This document shows, in pieces, positions 7,396 through 15,312 of a stretch of DNA of 22,597 nucleotides. Numbering within the stretch: the first letter of the stretch is position 1; each line of letters starts with the position of its first letter. The notes under the pieces are model-generated. The model did no database searches. It saw only the letters and a list, made by a program, of their open reading frames with translations, and had not been told where the DNA came from. Source of the DNA: a virus; the IMG/VR virus record IMGVR_UViG_3300044645_002177, positions 1 to 22,597 of that record, one strand, 5' to 3'. The translations under genes were made by a program, and so were the position numbers.

Positions 7396-8949
7396 ATGAA
7401 TAATCCAAAGATGAATAAAATAGAAGAAAAGATTCAACAACTCGAGACACAAATTGTAGAACAAAAAGTGACAAGAGAAAAAGAGTTGTTAATCACAGAA
7501 ATGAAAAAAATCGGAATAGAGAAATTACCCTATTCTTACTCAGCCCTGAAACAGTTCATTGACCAAGAGACGATGGACTTCCACTACAACAAACATTACA
7601 AGGGGTATGTAGACAAGTTAAACGCCGCTTTAGCCAAGAAAAAATACGGAGACTTAGAGTTAGAACAGATAATCAAAACAATCAGTCGTTTTGATAAAAC
7701 AATTAGAAATAATGCTGGTGGTGCATTTAACCACGCGTTATTTTGGAACATGTTAACCCCACAACCAAAAAAACTTCAAGGGGAATTATATAAGAAAATC
7801 ACAAAAGAGTTTGGAAGTTTTCCAGCATTTAAGAAAAAGTTTGAGACAATTGCCAAAGACAGATTTGGGTCAGGTTGGGTTTGGTTGGTATTAACCGCAA
7901 AGAACGGTCTTAAAATTATGTCTACACCAAACCAAGACAATCCATTGATGAATGTTATTGAAGGTGGTGGGTTTCCTCTTTTAGGTTTGGACCTTTGGGA
8001 ACACGCATACTATTTGAAGTATAGAAACAAAAGGGACGAATACATTACAAACTTTTGGAAAGTTGTTAACTGGGATTTTGTTTCTAAATTATATGAAATG
8101 AAAACCGAAACAAAACTTTTAGAGTCGGTTGAAATGGCAAAAATAATAACCGAATCAAAGGAGGCTGAATTTTGTGATAACAAAGAAGTTCAGTTCTACA
8201 GAGAATTAATTAACAATCCAAAAATTAAAAGAGTATACCAAGACGGGGTTACCAGTGTATTAAAACAAGTGTTTCACCAATTTTGGGTTGAAAGTACCAA
8301 CGAAGAAATGTCAGGTTTCTATGGTGTTGAATCTAAAGAAGGAAGGTCAATATTAAATAACCTAAACACAAACTTCAACGCATTCTGTTTGTTAACCAAA
8401 GCGGTGAACAATCAAATTGAGAACATAGGAAAACCTGAAAAGAAATTTGATTTTAGTAAAAAAGAAAAAAGAAACATAAGTGAGGTTGCCAGATTAATTA
8501 AAGCTTTAGACCATTTCAAGAAAGATATTTTTACAAAAAACAATCAAGATTTTATAAACATAATTAAAGTTTTAAAAAAACTTTGGGATAGAGGACAAAA
8601 GTCAGAAGACGATGTGTCGTCAAAAATTACAAAATATTTTGGTTCAGAATCTTCTGTTGAAAAGATTAGTGGTCACGGAGAAAAAAACGATGCGTTTAAA
8701 GGAATTGATTTAATTGTGAATATTGGTGAAAGAAAATACACCGCACAAGTTAAACCGTTTTCTAATATGAAAAACGAAGATGGTAAAATAACTGTATATG
8801 ATACGGGTAACGTAAAACCATACAACGTAAATTGGTTGATATTTATTAACACGAAATCTAATAAGATTTTAATTTTTGAAAATAATCCAGTGAAGGACCA
8901 CCATCAATATGTGTTTGATGAATCGTCTTTAATACACGAAATAGAATAA
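7396..8949 (+). CDS. Mn-type superoxide dismutase fused to a putative PD-(D/E)xK nuclease domain
   Basis: Residues 1-35 are a charged, coiled-coil-like leader. Residues 40-235 are a complete Fe/Mn superoxide dismutase, which converts superoxide to oxygen and hydrogen peroxide. All four metal ligands are present: H63 (DFHYNKHY), H113 (FNHALFW), D199 and H203 (DLWEHAYY), plus gateway Y71. G109 at the helical position and Q180 in STPNQD are the manganese-type combination. Bacterial SODs end near 200 residues, but this protein continues to 517. Residues 247-400 are helical; 425-500 read as an alpha/beta core with GIDLIV (D438), then KYTAQVKP (Q451, K453), consistent with a PD-(D/E)xK-type active site in its QxK variant. 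M247 begins MAKIITES, resembling the leader of the zinc-ribbon protein at 4514-5050, so the C-terminal part may once have been a separate gene. The SOD call is secure; the nuclease call is tentative. Confidence 0.85.
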   Translation: MNNPKMNKIEEKIQQLETQIVEQKVTREKELLITEMKKIGIEKLPYSYSALKQFIDQETMDFHYNKHYKGYVDKLNAALAKKKYGDLELEQIIKTISRFDKTIRNNAGGAFNHALFWNMLTPQPKKLQGELYKKITKEFGSFPAFKKKFETIAKDRFGSGWVWLVLTAKNGLKIMSTPNQDNPLMNVIEGGGFPLLGLDLWEHAYYLKYRNKRDEYITNFWKVVNWDFVSKLYEMKTETKLLESVEMAKIITESKEAEFCDNKEVQFYRELINNPKIKRVYQDGVTSVLKQVFHQFWVESTNEEMSGFYGVESKEGRSILNNLNTNFNAFCLLTKAVNNQIENIGKPEKKFDFSKKEKRNISEVARLIKALDHFKKDIFTKNNQDFINIIKVLKKLWDRGQKSEDDVSSKITKYFGSESSVEKISGHGEKNDAFKGIDLIVNIGERKYTAQVKPFSNMKNEDGKITVYDTGNVKPYNVNWLIFINTKSNKILIFENNPVKDHHQYVFDESSLIHEIE

Positions 8950-8955
8950 TAAAGA

Positions 8956-8962
8956 TATTTAT
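8956..8962 (+). promoter_or_regulatory. TATTTAT element 5 nt before the gp13-like start
   Basis: It fills most of the 18-nt gap between the SOD-fusion stop and the gp13-like ATG. A promoter here would separate expression of the virion gene from the upstream enzyme genes. Confidence 0.45.
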
Positions 8963-8967
8963 TAGAT

Positions 8968-10095
8968 ATGGCAGTATTACCAGAACCAGAAAGAAGTAGA
9001 ATATATACGAGAATCAAACATCAATTGGGTGCTCCACTTAGAAGTGTTGAACTTGAGGATGAAATGATGGACTCGTTGATGGAATTAGCGATTGGGGATT
9101 ATGAAGAATATATCCTTCAATGGTTAATTGATTCTCAATGGGTTAACCTTGTGAATTTAAACATGAACGAAAGGTCTGTAGCAAGAGCTTTGGTTACAAG
9201 AACTATGGATTTTGAACAACAGTTCAGTTATTCGTATTCTAAAATTGTCGGACTTCAAACCGAAGGACCATGGGTTTTAAAGAAAGATTACTTTATATTA
9301 AGTGCCAACACTCAAACTTACGAAATACCTGCGGGCAGAGAAGTTAACGAATTACTATGGTTTTCTAACCAAGCTTGGACCGCATTTGGTTTAGGTGGAA
9401 TGGGTGGATTCGGTATGGGTGGTGTTGGATTAGGGGCTAATGAAGCGGGATTTGCCCAAATGGGATATCAAGGCTCTTATTTTATGATGTCAGGTTTTGA
9501 TTACCTGATTAGAATGCAAGAAGCAAACATTTTAAATAGAATTTTAGGTGGTTCATTAACTTATAGAATTACAGGATTACCTGATGGTAAAAAGTTAATA
9601 CACTTATATAACACACCTGGTGGTAAGTTTAATTGGGCTAACTATAACCTATACGTTGGTAAAGCTGTTTGGTATTGGTATTACGATGTGGAACCTGATA
9701 GTAGAGGAGATTGTCTTAAAAATAATCCTGATATTATTAAATTACCTACGGATGTTCCAATTGAAGAATTGACTTGGACCGACTTAAACGTACCAGGGCA
9801 ACAATGGGTGAGAAGATGGTTTACCGCATACTGTAAAGAAACACTAGCAAGGGTTAGAGGTAAGTACAGTGGTAACTTGAAAACACCTGACACAGAAATT
9901 ACAATGGACTATCAAAGTTTATTGACCGAGGCAAAAGACGAAAAAACCAAATTGATTGAAGAATTAATTGGTGCTGAAGGTTGGTTAACAAGAATGAGAC
10001 CTGATAAAGTAATGGAGAGAGAAGCCTTAATTGCTGAAAACTTAAATAAGCAAATGAAATTTAGGGCTATGCCTCGTCAAATATACGTAATATAA
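8968..10095 (+). CDS. 13: Neck protein, gp13-like (head completion)
   Basis: In T4, gp13 with gp14 seals the filled head and provides the docking site for the tail. This 375-residue protein has an acidic helical N-terminus, a beta-rich middle, and a conserved-looking end: QQWVRRWFTAYCKETLARVRG, then TEITMDYQSLLTEAKDEKTKLIEEL. That end matches the T4-like gp13 pattern of an aromatic/basic helix, a T-M-x-Y/G segment and an EAK helix. Residues 140-169 are an unusual Gly/Met-rich insertion (GLGGMGGFGMGG) within the middle. T4 gp13 is 309 residues, so the insertion accounts for part of the extra length. It is on the opposite strand from the gp14/gp15-like genes, so the neck genes are split. A small virion-type gene follows after 4 nt. 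The family call is probable, not certain. Confidence 0.62.
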   Translation: MAVLPEPERSRIYTRIKHQLGAPLRSVELEDEMMDSLMELAIGDYEEYILQWLIDSQWVNLVNLNMNERSVARALVTRTMDFEQQFSYSYSKIVGLQTEGPWVLKKDYFILSANTQTYEIPAGREVNELLWFSNQAWTAFGLGGMGGFGMGGVGLGANEAGFAQMGYQGSYFMMSGFDYLIRMQEANILNRILGGSLTYRITGLPDGKKLIHLYNTPGGKFNWANYNLYVGKAVWYWYYDVEPDSRGDCLKNNPDIIKLPTDVPIEELTWTDLNVPGQQWVRRWFTAYCKETLARVRGKYSGNLKTPDTEITMDYQSLLTEAKDEKTKLIEELIGAEGWLTRMRPDKVMEREALIAENLNKQMKFRAMPRQIYVI

Positions 10096-10099
10096 ATTT

Positions 10100-10435
10100 A
10101 TGGCAATAGTAAAATCGATACCTTCAAGAAGAATTATCAACGGGGTGTCAATCAATACATCAGAAATATCTGTAGTTTCAGAATTAGATTATAGAACACA
10201 AGGTGAAAGTTGTGTAATTATTAGAGGTGTTACACAATCTTTTGTAACATTAGATTCATCAACTACTGACCACATTGTTGTTAAATCAATGACAAACCTC
10301 ACCATAAGACCTGATGTCGGTAAAATCGACGAGGAATATGATGAGGTTGTTGTAGATAAGTTTGCTTGTATTGAATTTAGATTTGTTGGTGGAAACTGGT
10401 ATATCCTTTCATCCGACGGACTTAAACAGTCATAA
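10100..10435 (+). CDS. Small virion-type beta-rich protein, 111 aa, unknown function
   Basis: A 111-residue protein starting MAIVKSIPSRRIINGVSINT and ending GGNWYILSSDG, with alternating strands and short loops and no helix-forming stretch. Similar small proteins with a WYILSSDG-type end occur beside structural genes in marine phages (my recollection, unverified), so a decoration or attachment role is plausible but unproven. It starts 4 nt after the gp13-like stop, so the two are very likely co-transcribed. The upstream TATAAATT overlaps the gp13 stop; no TATTTAT element is present. Its last 14 nt overlap the 3' end of the convergent DNA polymerase gene, leaving no room for a terminator between them. 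Confidence 0.65.
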   Translation: MAIVKSIPSRRIINGVSINTSEISVVSELDYRTQGESCVIIRGVTQSFVTLDSSTTDHIVVKSMTNLTIRPDVGKIDEEYDEVVVDKFACIEFRFVGGNWYILSSDGLKQS

Positions 10436-13145
10436 GTTTTTGTTCCCAACCTTCTTCAGCTAACTCATACATATAATGAGGGTCAAGTCCTCTTTTCTCC
10501 CAATATTTAAGTTCTTGCTCTGTAATATCTAATACGTCTTTTTGTAAATCGTCTTGGTCTCCTTGTCCTAATGGATGTCCATTTATTAATTCACATTGAG
10601 CCGCAGTAAATATACCACGTTTTTCAGGGTCGGCAACAATAAGTCCATTTCTAACATCGTCTTTAAATACAACCATAAGAGGTTCAATTCTTTTATTGAA
10701 GGTAACAACCGCTCTTGGTACATTATAATCACCAGTCAAATTAGGGTCATTGTCTAATATATCTTTATCTAACATATAACAGTTAAGTTGTACACCATCC
10801 CCTTTCTTTTGTACATCCCCATGAGATGCCTTAAGTCCATTGTTAACATACATTATAACGTCACCCAAATTAACATTTAAATTGTTTTCTATTGCAAGTT
10901 CCATGTGTGCCATTCTTGACATACTATTACCTGATTTAGTTTTTGTATTCAAACGTTTCTTGTAGTCATCAAGAGATAATTTAACTTTAGCTCGCTGTGC
11001 AATCTTGGATAGCGGTATTTGTTTATCAAAAATCTTTTGTAGGTATTCATAATAATATTCGACAAATTCTTTACCCTCACCCTTTAACAACATCTTAATA
11101 CCCTTATCAAGGAACTCCTCAATATAGATTGGAAGTTTCTTAGATTTAATACTATTACCTGTTAGTTTAATTTTACCCTTGGCATCCATAACCGCATAGT
11201 TCTTACGAGCCAAGTTAATACATGAAGGCCAAACACCGTCGGTGTCCAAAGCCATTTCACCCCTCATGAATATATCGTTGTACTCTGCAACATCTGCCTC
11301 AGGGCCATAATATTCTTTACCTAATTTAACTTTCCAATTCAATCCACGACCAACATACACTCTGTCTTTAGCTTCAGGTGGTGTCGAGAAGTTCACACCG
11401 TCCGTATCCATAACCAATGGAACATATCCTTTGGTCATAAAGAATCTAATCATTTGTCTAAGGTATTGTCTACCTGTACAAGTAATCTGTTCACCCATAT
11501 ACATGTCACCCCAAGCATAAACCTGTGGGGCGGATAATGCACCGAACATAGAGTTGATAAAGATTTTGATAGGTAATTGTTTATTACCGTATGATTCTGA
11601 TTTCTTCTTATCAATCGTATAGAATTCTTCCGCAAGGTTCTTGTATTTGATACGAGTATCACGGAACCATTTTAACATTCCCTTCATCGCACCCGTAACA
11701 TCACAGTCAGGGAAAACGTCGTGTACTAATTGAATAGAGGGGTATAGAGACGAAAAGTCGAGCTTAAGTACGTCTTTACTATATCCAACCTTAAGTAGTC
11801 TAGAAAGACCTCCTACGAAGTCTGTTTTTGATTCTTTCGCAGGTATTGCAAGGCTATGTTTATAAGACCACGCCAACATCAACATTTTCCATAATGTTGC
11901 GGTACCCATTGTTGAAACCCTTTCATATGTTGTTGGAATCATCGCAGCCAACAAGAATGAACCTTGGTTGAATTCTGAGTCAACCTTAAGGGTTTCATCT
12001 AAGTCATCATCAAGATATCTCTCAACAAGATTGTCTCCTGTGGTTTTAAGATATACGTCGGTTCTATTCTCACAGATTGCATCAATCTTTGGGTCCTGTC
12101 CAACCTTACGGTAGTTACCGTTTTGAGTATTTAACCAAAACTCTTCTTTCTTAGTATAGAACGGACCAATGTCTAAGTGGTCAATGTAAACTCGGTCAGG
12201 TGCTTCGGCATTAATAAATTGTGTAATGTATTTCAAACCCGCAGATTTAATACTTGAATTAATTGCTTGAGCTCTACGAACCGCGTGAATAATATCAATA
12301 ACGTTATAACCCCAAATAGAAGTTTGAGTATATGGCTCAACTTCGTTTGCAAGTTTCAACATACTCTCTTTTCTTGTAAACGAATGTTGTGGATGTAATG
12401 ATTTACAAATCTTTTTAGGGTCAATATTCAAAATAGAACATCTTTCAAATATCCAATGCCAGTCAAAGTTTGCCGAGTTATAACCACCAATAATACTTGG
12501 TTTTAGTTGGTCTATAATATCAAAAAATTCTATGATAGCGCCACGTTCCTGTGACTCATCAATACATTCAATAACTTTATGATACCCTTTATTTGTTTTG
12601 ATTCCAATCATGAATATACGACCGTCTTTTGGTTCCAACGAGGTCGTCTCCAAGTCAAACACCAATCGGGTAACTTGATTATAATCTTCAAATCCTTTGA
12701 ATAATCTTTTTTCTTTTGAAATAAGGTATTGTTCTACGGGAGGTAGAATCATAACTTTATCTTTAGTCCTTTCCCCCCAAGGGTCACAACCACCTTCTCT
12801 AAAAAACTGTACTAATTCACGATAACCTTTTAAAGACTTAACCATAAATGTTAAACCTTTTTCTAATCTTTCGTTGTCGTAAGTTTGTAGTTTTTCAATC
12901 ATGATACCATGTTTGGTCATGGCTTCTTTCTGAGCGGCTTTGGAACCACCATAGAAATTAATATCTCGTAAATCACCAACCCAAGCAAATGGAGTAAATG
13001 TGTCTTTACGGATTTCTTTTCCCTTACCTGGGATTTCCTTAACTTTAAAAATGGAGTTTGATGCATAGTCGAACTCAATGGCGACTATAAATTCTTCAGG
13101 GTCGTTTCCGTGTAGGAACGATTCAATTTCTTGTTCTGTAAACAT
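10422..13145 (-). CDS. 43: Family B DNA polymerase with 3'-5' exonuclease, gp43-like
   Basis: The replicative polymerase. At 907 residues it is close to T4 gp43 (898). The proofreading domain shows Exo I FDLETT (D164, E166), Exo II GYNSANFDW (D228) and an Exo III candidate Y-x3-D at Y377-D381. The polymerase core has motif A LDFSSLYPS (D463), motif B KIFINSMFGALS (K527 onward) and motif C MDTDGVNF (D580, D582). Motif C has Gly where most relatives have Ser (DTDG instead of DTDS); both catalytic aspartates are kept, so it should be active. The gene has a 96-nt upstream gap with a TATTTAT element, a 6-bp hairpin and a 10-bp palindrome, suggesting a structured leader. T4 gp43 represses its own translation through such a hairpin, so autoregulation is plausible. 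The 3' end overlaps the convergent virion gene by 14 nt. Confidence 0.96.
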   Translation of the reverse strand: MFTEQEIESFLHGNDPEEFIVAIEFDYASNSIFKVKEIPGKGKEIRKDTFTPFAWVGDLRDINFYGGSKAAQKEAMTKHGIMIEKLQTYDNERLEKGLTFMVKSLKGYRELVQFFREGGCDPWGERTKDKVMILPPVEQYLISKEKRLFKGFEDYNQVTRLVFDLETTSLEPKDGRIFMIGIKTNKGYHKVIECIDESQERGAIIEFFDIIDQLKPSIIGGYNSANFDWHWIFERCSILNIDPKKICKSLHPQHSFTRKESMLKLANEVEPYTQTSIWGYNVIDIIHAVRRAQAINSSIKSAGLKYITQFINAEAPDRVYIDHLDIGPFYTKKEEFWLNTQNGNYRKVGQDPKIDAICENRTDVYLKTTGDNLVERYLDDDLDETLKVDSEFNQGSFLLAAMIPTTYERVSTMGTATLWKMLMLAWSYKHSLAIPAKESKTDFVGGLSRLLKVGYSKDVLKLDFSSLYPSIQLVHDVFPDCDVTGAMKGMLKWFRDTRIKYKNLAEEFYTIDKKKSESYGNKQLPIKIFINSMFGALSAPQVYAWGDMYMGEQITCTGRQYLRQMIRFFMTKGYVPLVMDTDGVNFSTPPEAKDRVYVGRGLNWKVKLGKEYYGPEADVAEYNDIFMRGEMALDTDGVWPSCINLARKNYAVMDAKGKIKLTGNSIKSKKLPIYIEEFLDKGIKMLLKGEGKEFVEYYYEYLQKIFDKQIPLSKIAQRAKVKLSLDDYKKRLNTKTKSGNSMSRMAHMELAIENNLNVNLGDVIMYVNNGLKASHGDVQKKGDGVQLNCYMLDKDILDNDPNLTGDYNVPRAVVTFNKRIEPLMVVFKDDVRNGLIVADPEKRGIFTAAQCELINGHPLGQGDQDDLQKDVLDITEQELKYWEKRGLDPHYMYELAEEGWEQKLMTV

Positions 13146-13148
13146 ATT

Positions 13149-13189
13149 TCGTATACGAGTGGTTTATTGGCTTTCACACTGTCGTGAAA
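13149..13189 (-). promoter_or_regulatory. Structured leader of the DNA polymerase gene: palindrome plus hairpin
   Basis: Two elements lie between the TATTTAT at 13209-13215 and the polymerase ATG at 13145. The perfect palindrome TCGTATACGA occupies 13149-13158, ending 3 nt before the start codon. An inverted repeat TTTCAC/GTGAAA (6-bp stem, 6-nt loop) occupies 13172-13189, ending 26 nt before it. In T4 and RB69, gp43 binds a hairpin just upstream of its own start to block translation. The same logic is possible here, but no sequence match to the T4 operator was seen. Confidence 0.4.
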
Positions 13190-13208
13190 TTTACCTTCCT
13201 CATCGTAT

Positions 13209-13215
13209 ATAAATA
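13209..13215 (-). promoter_or_regulatory. TATTTAT element upstream of DNA polymerase
   Basis: The heptamer lies 63 nt before the polymerase ATG, the longest spacing in the window. It would yield a leader of about 57 nt containing the hairpin and palindrome. If the element is a late promoter, this enzyme gene would also be expressed late. Confidence 0.4.
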
Positions 13216-13241
13216 TTAAACAAAATTTTTGAGTAATCAAA

Positions 13242-13619
13242 TTAGCAACAAGCAGTTTCTGAAATAAAACTATCTTGGATGTTGATATAAAGTTCTTCTC
13301 TAATTGGTAAAATTAAATTTCCTTCGTCGTTCTTAATTAAGAATTGTCCTTGGTATCTACCAGGGGTGTTTGTATCTCTTGCAGTAAACTTGAAATAAAT
13401 GTAATACTCAGGAGCCGCACCCAATGGTAGGATTAAATTCACGATTTCACATGGGGCAGAGACAATTTTAGGAATTCCTGTTTCCACGTCAATCATAGTA
13501 AAAAATATTGTGGAAACTTCCAGGTCCTCCATAAGTTGTTGGTACCCAGCTCTTCCATCTTTTACAACCTGCATTTTTAACACAGGAAGAGTTGCATTCT
13601 TCTTAATATAAAATTCCAT
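13242..13619 (-). CDS. Small virion/baseplate-type protein, 125 aa, unknown function
   Basis: A 125-residue protein beginning MEFYIKKNATLPVLKMQVVKDG and continuing with alternating beta strands (AIFFTMIDVETG-like, EYYIYFKFTARDT, GRYQGQFLIKNDEG, LILPIREELYINI), ending in CC. The strand pattern and the G-x-Y-x-G-x-F-x-I step resemble the N-terminal beta-sandwich of phage baseplate upper proteins (BppU type) and small proteins in marine phage structural clusters. I have no motif that proves this. It has a TATTTAT element 4 nt before its ATG and lies between the glycosyltransferase operon and the polymerase gene, transcribed in the same direction. The 96-nt gap to the polymerase contains a separate TATTTAT, so it is probably not strictly coupled to it. 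Confidence 0.55.
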   Translation of the reverse strand: MEFYIKKNATLPVLKMQVVKDGRAGYQQLMEDLEVSTIFFTMIDVETGIPKIVSAPCEIVNLILPLGAAPEYYIYFKFTARDTNTPGRYQGQFLIKNDEGNLILPIREELYINIQDSFISETACC

Positions 13620-13623
13620 AACA

Positions 13624-13630
13624 ATAAATA
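13624..13630 (-). promoter_or_regulatory. TATTTAT element 4 nt before the 125-aa gene
   Basis: The heptamer lies in the 16-nt gap between the last glycosyltransferase gene and this ATG, with only 4 nt to the start. As a -10 element it would place the first transcribed base at or inside the start codon. Confidence 0.45.
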
Positions 13631-13635
13631 TACTG

Positions 13636-15312
13636 TTATGACTCTTTACGAAGGTCTCTACTATAATGTTCGAATCTATCGTGTTCTGTTGGCGTTAGAA
13701 GTAATAAACCAGGATACAATTCGTCTTTCTTTACAAGTTGATACATATGACTCATCCATGTCTGTTCAAACGGATGTGCCCATGTTGTATCTAAAAACAT
13801 TTTTTGATTTCCTATTCTACTAACAATCTGAGGCCAGTTACAGTAATAAACTTCACCAATAGCATATGGTAATCCTTTGTGAGATAAAACTGCGTGGAAT
13901 TCTGTTTTTGGAGCATTAGGGTCTAACCCCATTTCAGGTAATCTATTTTTACCTGGCCAAAACTCTTCTCTCACATGTTGAGGTACGTTATACCAAGACC
14001 ATTGTGTTCCGTTGTCACCATAAAACTCACTATAGTTTAACTTTAAAAAATCAAAGTTTTCTTTTTTAATAATATCTAACGATTTAGTATATAAGTTTGG
14101 AACATATCTATTAAATCCGTTTCTACAAACAGACCCTTCGTTAGGATAAAAGAACATGTCGTCTTCAAAGAAAAGGTAATAATCTAAATCGGTTTCTTTT
14201 TGAAAATGTTCTGCAATCCATTGTCTACCACCACAAATACCTAAGTTATCTTTTTTGATGTGTTCAAAATCAAACTCTTCACAGATTTGCTTATACTCTT
14301 CGGTTGTCGATAAATCACTTGAGTTATCCAATAAAAACTTTTTTGTTTTATAAACATAGTCCTTGTCGTAGGCAATCATTGAATCAATTAAAGTTCTAAA
14401 CTGTTTTGGACTATTAAATGTTATAACATACAACCCAACCTTATTTGTGTCTAAAGAGTTATCAACTTTAATAGTGTTTTCATTTTTAACTTTAAGGGAA
14501 TCGTTTTTTAAATCTTCAAAAAACCTTCCAACCAATCCATTAGACTCTATTTCAAAATAATTAATTAAGTCAGAATGTTTGTAACACATAATACTGAATA
14601 TAGATTCTTCAGTTCCCATATATCCATCATCTAAAGTACTTTTAAGTAATCCATAATAGATTCCGTTCATATCCCCAATAGTATGTTTAGGTCCTCCAAA
14701 AAATCCACCTCGGGCAACTTTATTAACCTTAGCTCCCGCCAAAGAATTTAATTTGTTATATTCAAAACCATGAATTTCTTTTTCAGCACCATAAGGAAAA
14801 CATATGAATGAGAATTTAGAAATATATTTTGATAGGTTATCTAAAACTTTATCGTGAGTAAAATAACCAGGGTGAACAGTATTGGTTAATCCTCCGTCAA
14901 TCCAAAACATATATTCGGAGTTGAACTGGTCCATGATTTTTGCATCGTGTAACAAAAACATTTTTGACATTACAAGGGGATTATAATTTTCTAATCTTGC
15001 TTGTGTGGATTCTTTTAACCAACCAACTTGGTCATACCAATTAGAATTAGTCCTAATCTTTTGTATCATTGGAAAAAACTCAGAATTAGTAAACCAACTT
15101 AATGGTCTTGTAATAAACTGCGTGTTTTCTGAAGTTCTATGTTTGAATACAAATTCTTTTAATTCTTCATCTCCAAATACAATAAGGTTCTCTTCAACCT
15201 TTAACAGTTGTTCAAACTTATCCAAATAATGTTGAAAAGACCTACTCCATCCTTCAGTCAATTCTCCTCTACCAATATCCCAAATACCTGTTACTAAAGT
15301 TATGTTACTCAT
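13636..15312 (-). CDS. HtrL/YibB-like glycosyltransferase fused to a GT2-like domain
   Basis: A 558-residue two-domain protein. Residues 1-270 match the HtrL/YibB pattern: LVTGIWDIGRGE at the start, NLIVFGDEEL, YNPLVMSKMFLL, MFWIDGGLTNTVH (137-146), GGFFGG and GTEESIFSIM. After a charged linker, residues 290-558 form a GT-A-type domain beginning GLYVITFNSPKQFRTLIDSM, with LLDNSS, GICGGRQWIAEHF and a metal-binding acidic triad EDD at 383-385. Both domains probably use nucleotide sugars and build glycosidic bonds in the cytoplasm; acceptors cannot be read from sequence. It is the last of four overlapping genes (8-nt overlap with the preceding one). The N-terminal domain is paralogous to the 293-residue neighbour, suggesting duplication followed by fusion. 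Modification of host surface glycans is the alternative to modification of phage fibres. Confidence 0.8.
   Translation of the reverse strand: MSNITLVTGIWDIGRGELTEGWSRSFQHYLDKFEQLLKVEENLIVFGDEELKEFVFKHRTSENTQFITRPLSWFTNSEFFPMIQKIRTNSNWYDQVGWLKESTQARLENYNPLVMSKMFLLHDAKIMDQFNSEYMFWIDGGLTNTVHPGYFTHDKVLDNLSKYISKFSFICFPYGAEKEIHGFEYNKLNSLAGAKVNKVARGGFFGGPKHTIGDMNGIYYGLLKSTLDDGYMGTEESIFSIMCYKHSDLINYFEIESNGLVGRFFEDLKNDSLKVKNENTIKVDNSLDTNKVGLYVITFNSPKQFRTLIDSMIAYDKDYVYKTKKFLLDNSSDLSTTEEYKQICEEFDFEHIKKDNLGICGGRQWIAEHFQKETDLDYYLFFEDDMFFYPNEGSVCRNGFNRYVPNLYTKSLDIIKKENFDFLKLNYSEFYGDNGTQWSWYNVPQHVREEFWPGKNRLPEMGLDPNAPKTEFHAVLSHKGLPYAIGEVYYCNWPQIVSRIGNQKMFLDTTWAHPFEQTWMSHMYQLVKKDELYPGLLLLTPTEHDRFEHYSRDLRKES

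Noticed and set aside
7396-8133. Possibility that the SOD fusion is two genes joined by a sequencing error
   Set aside because: No frame change is needed: the frame is continuous and compositionally even across the junction, although an in-frame internal ATG exists. Raw reads could still be checked.
8840-8846. TATTTAT inside the SOD-fusion coding sequence
   Set aside because: Coding-strand match about 120 nt before the gp13-like start, but a closer match at 8956 fits better; treated as background.
9681-9893. Minus-strand 70-codon frame inside the gp13-like gene
   Set aside because: Antisense to a convincing conserved segment (helix with WFTAYCKETLARVRG); no start context.
10189-10449. Minus-strand 86-codon frame overlapping the 111-aa virion gene
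   Set aside because: Low-complexity Ser/Thr translation fully antisense to a gene with a better protein pattern and context.
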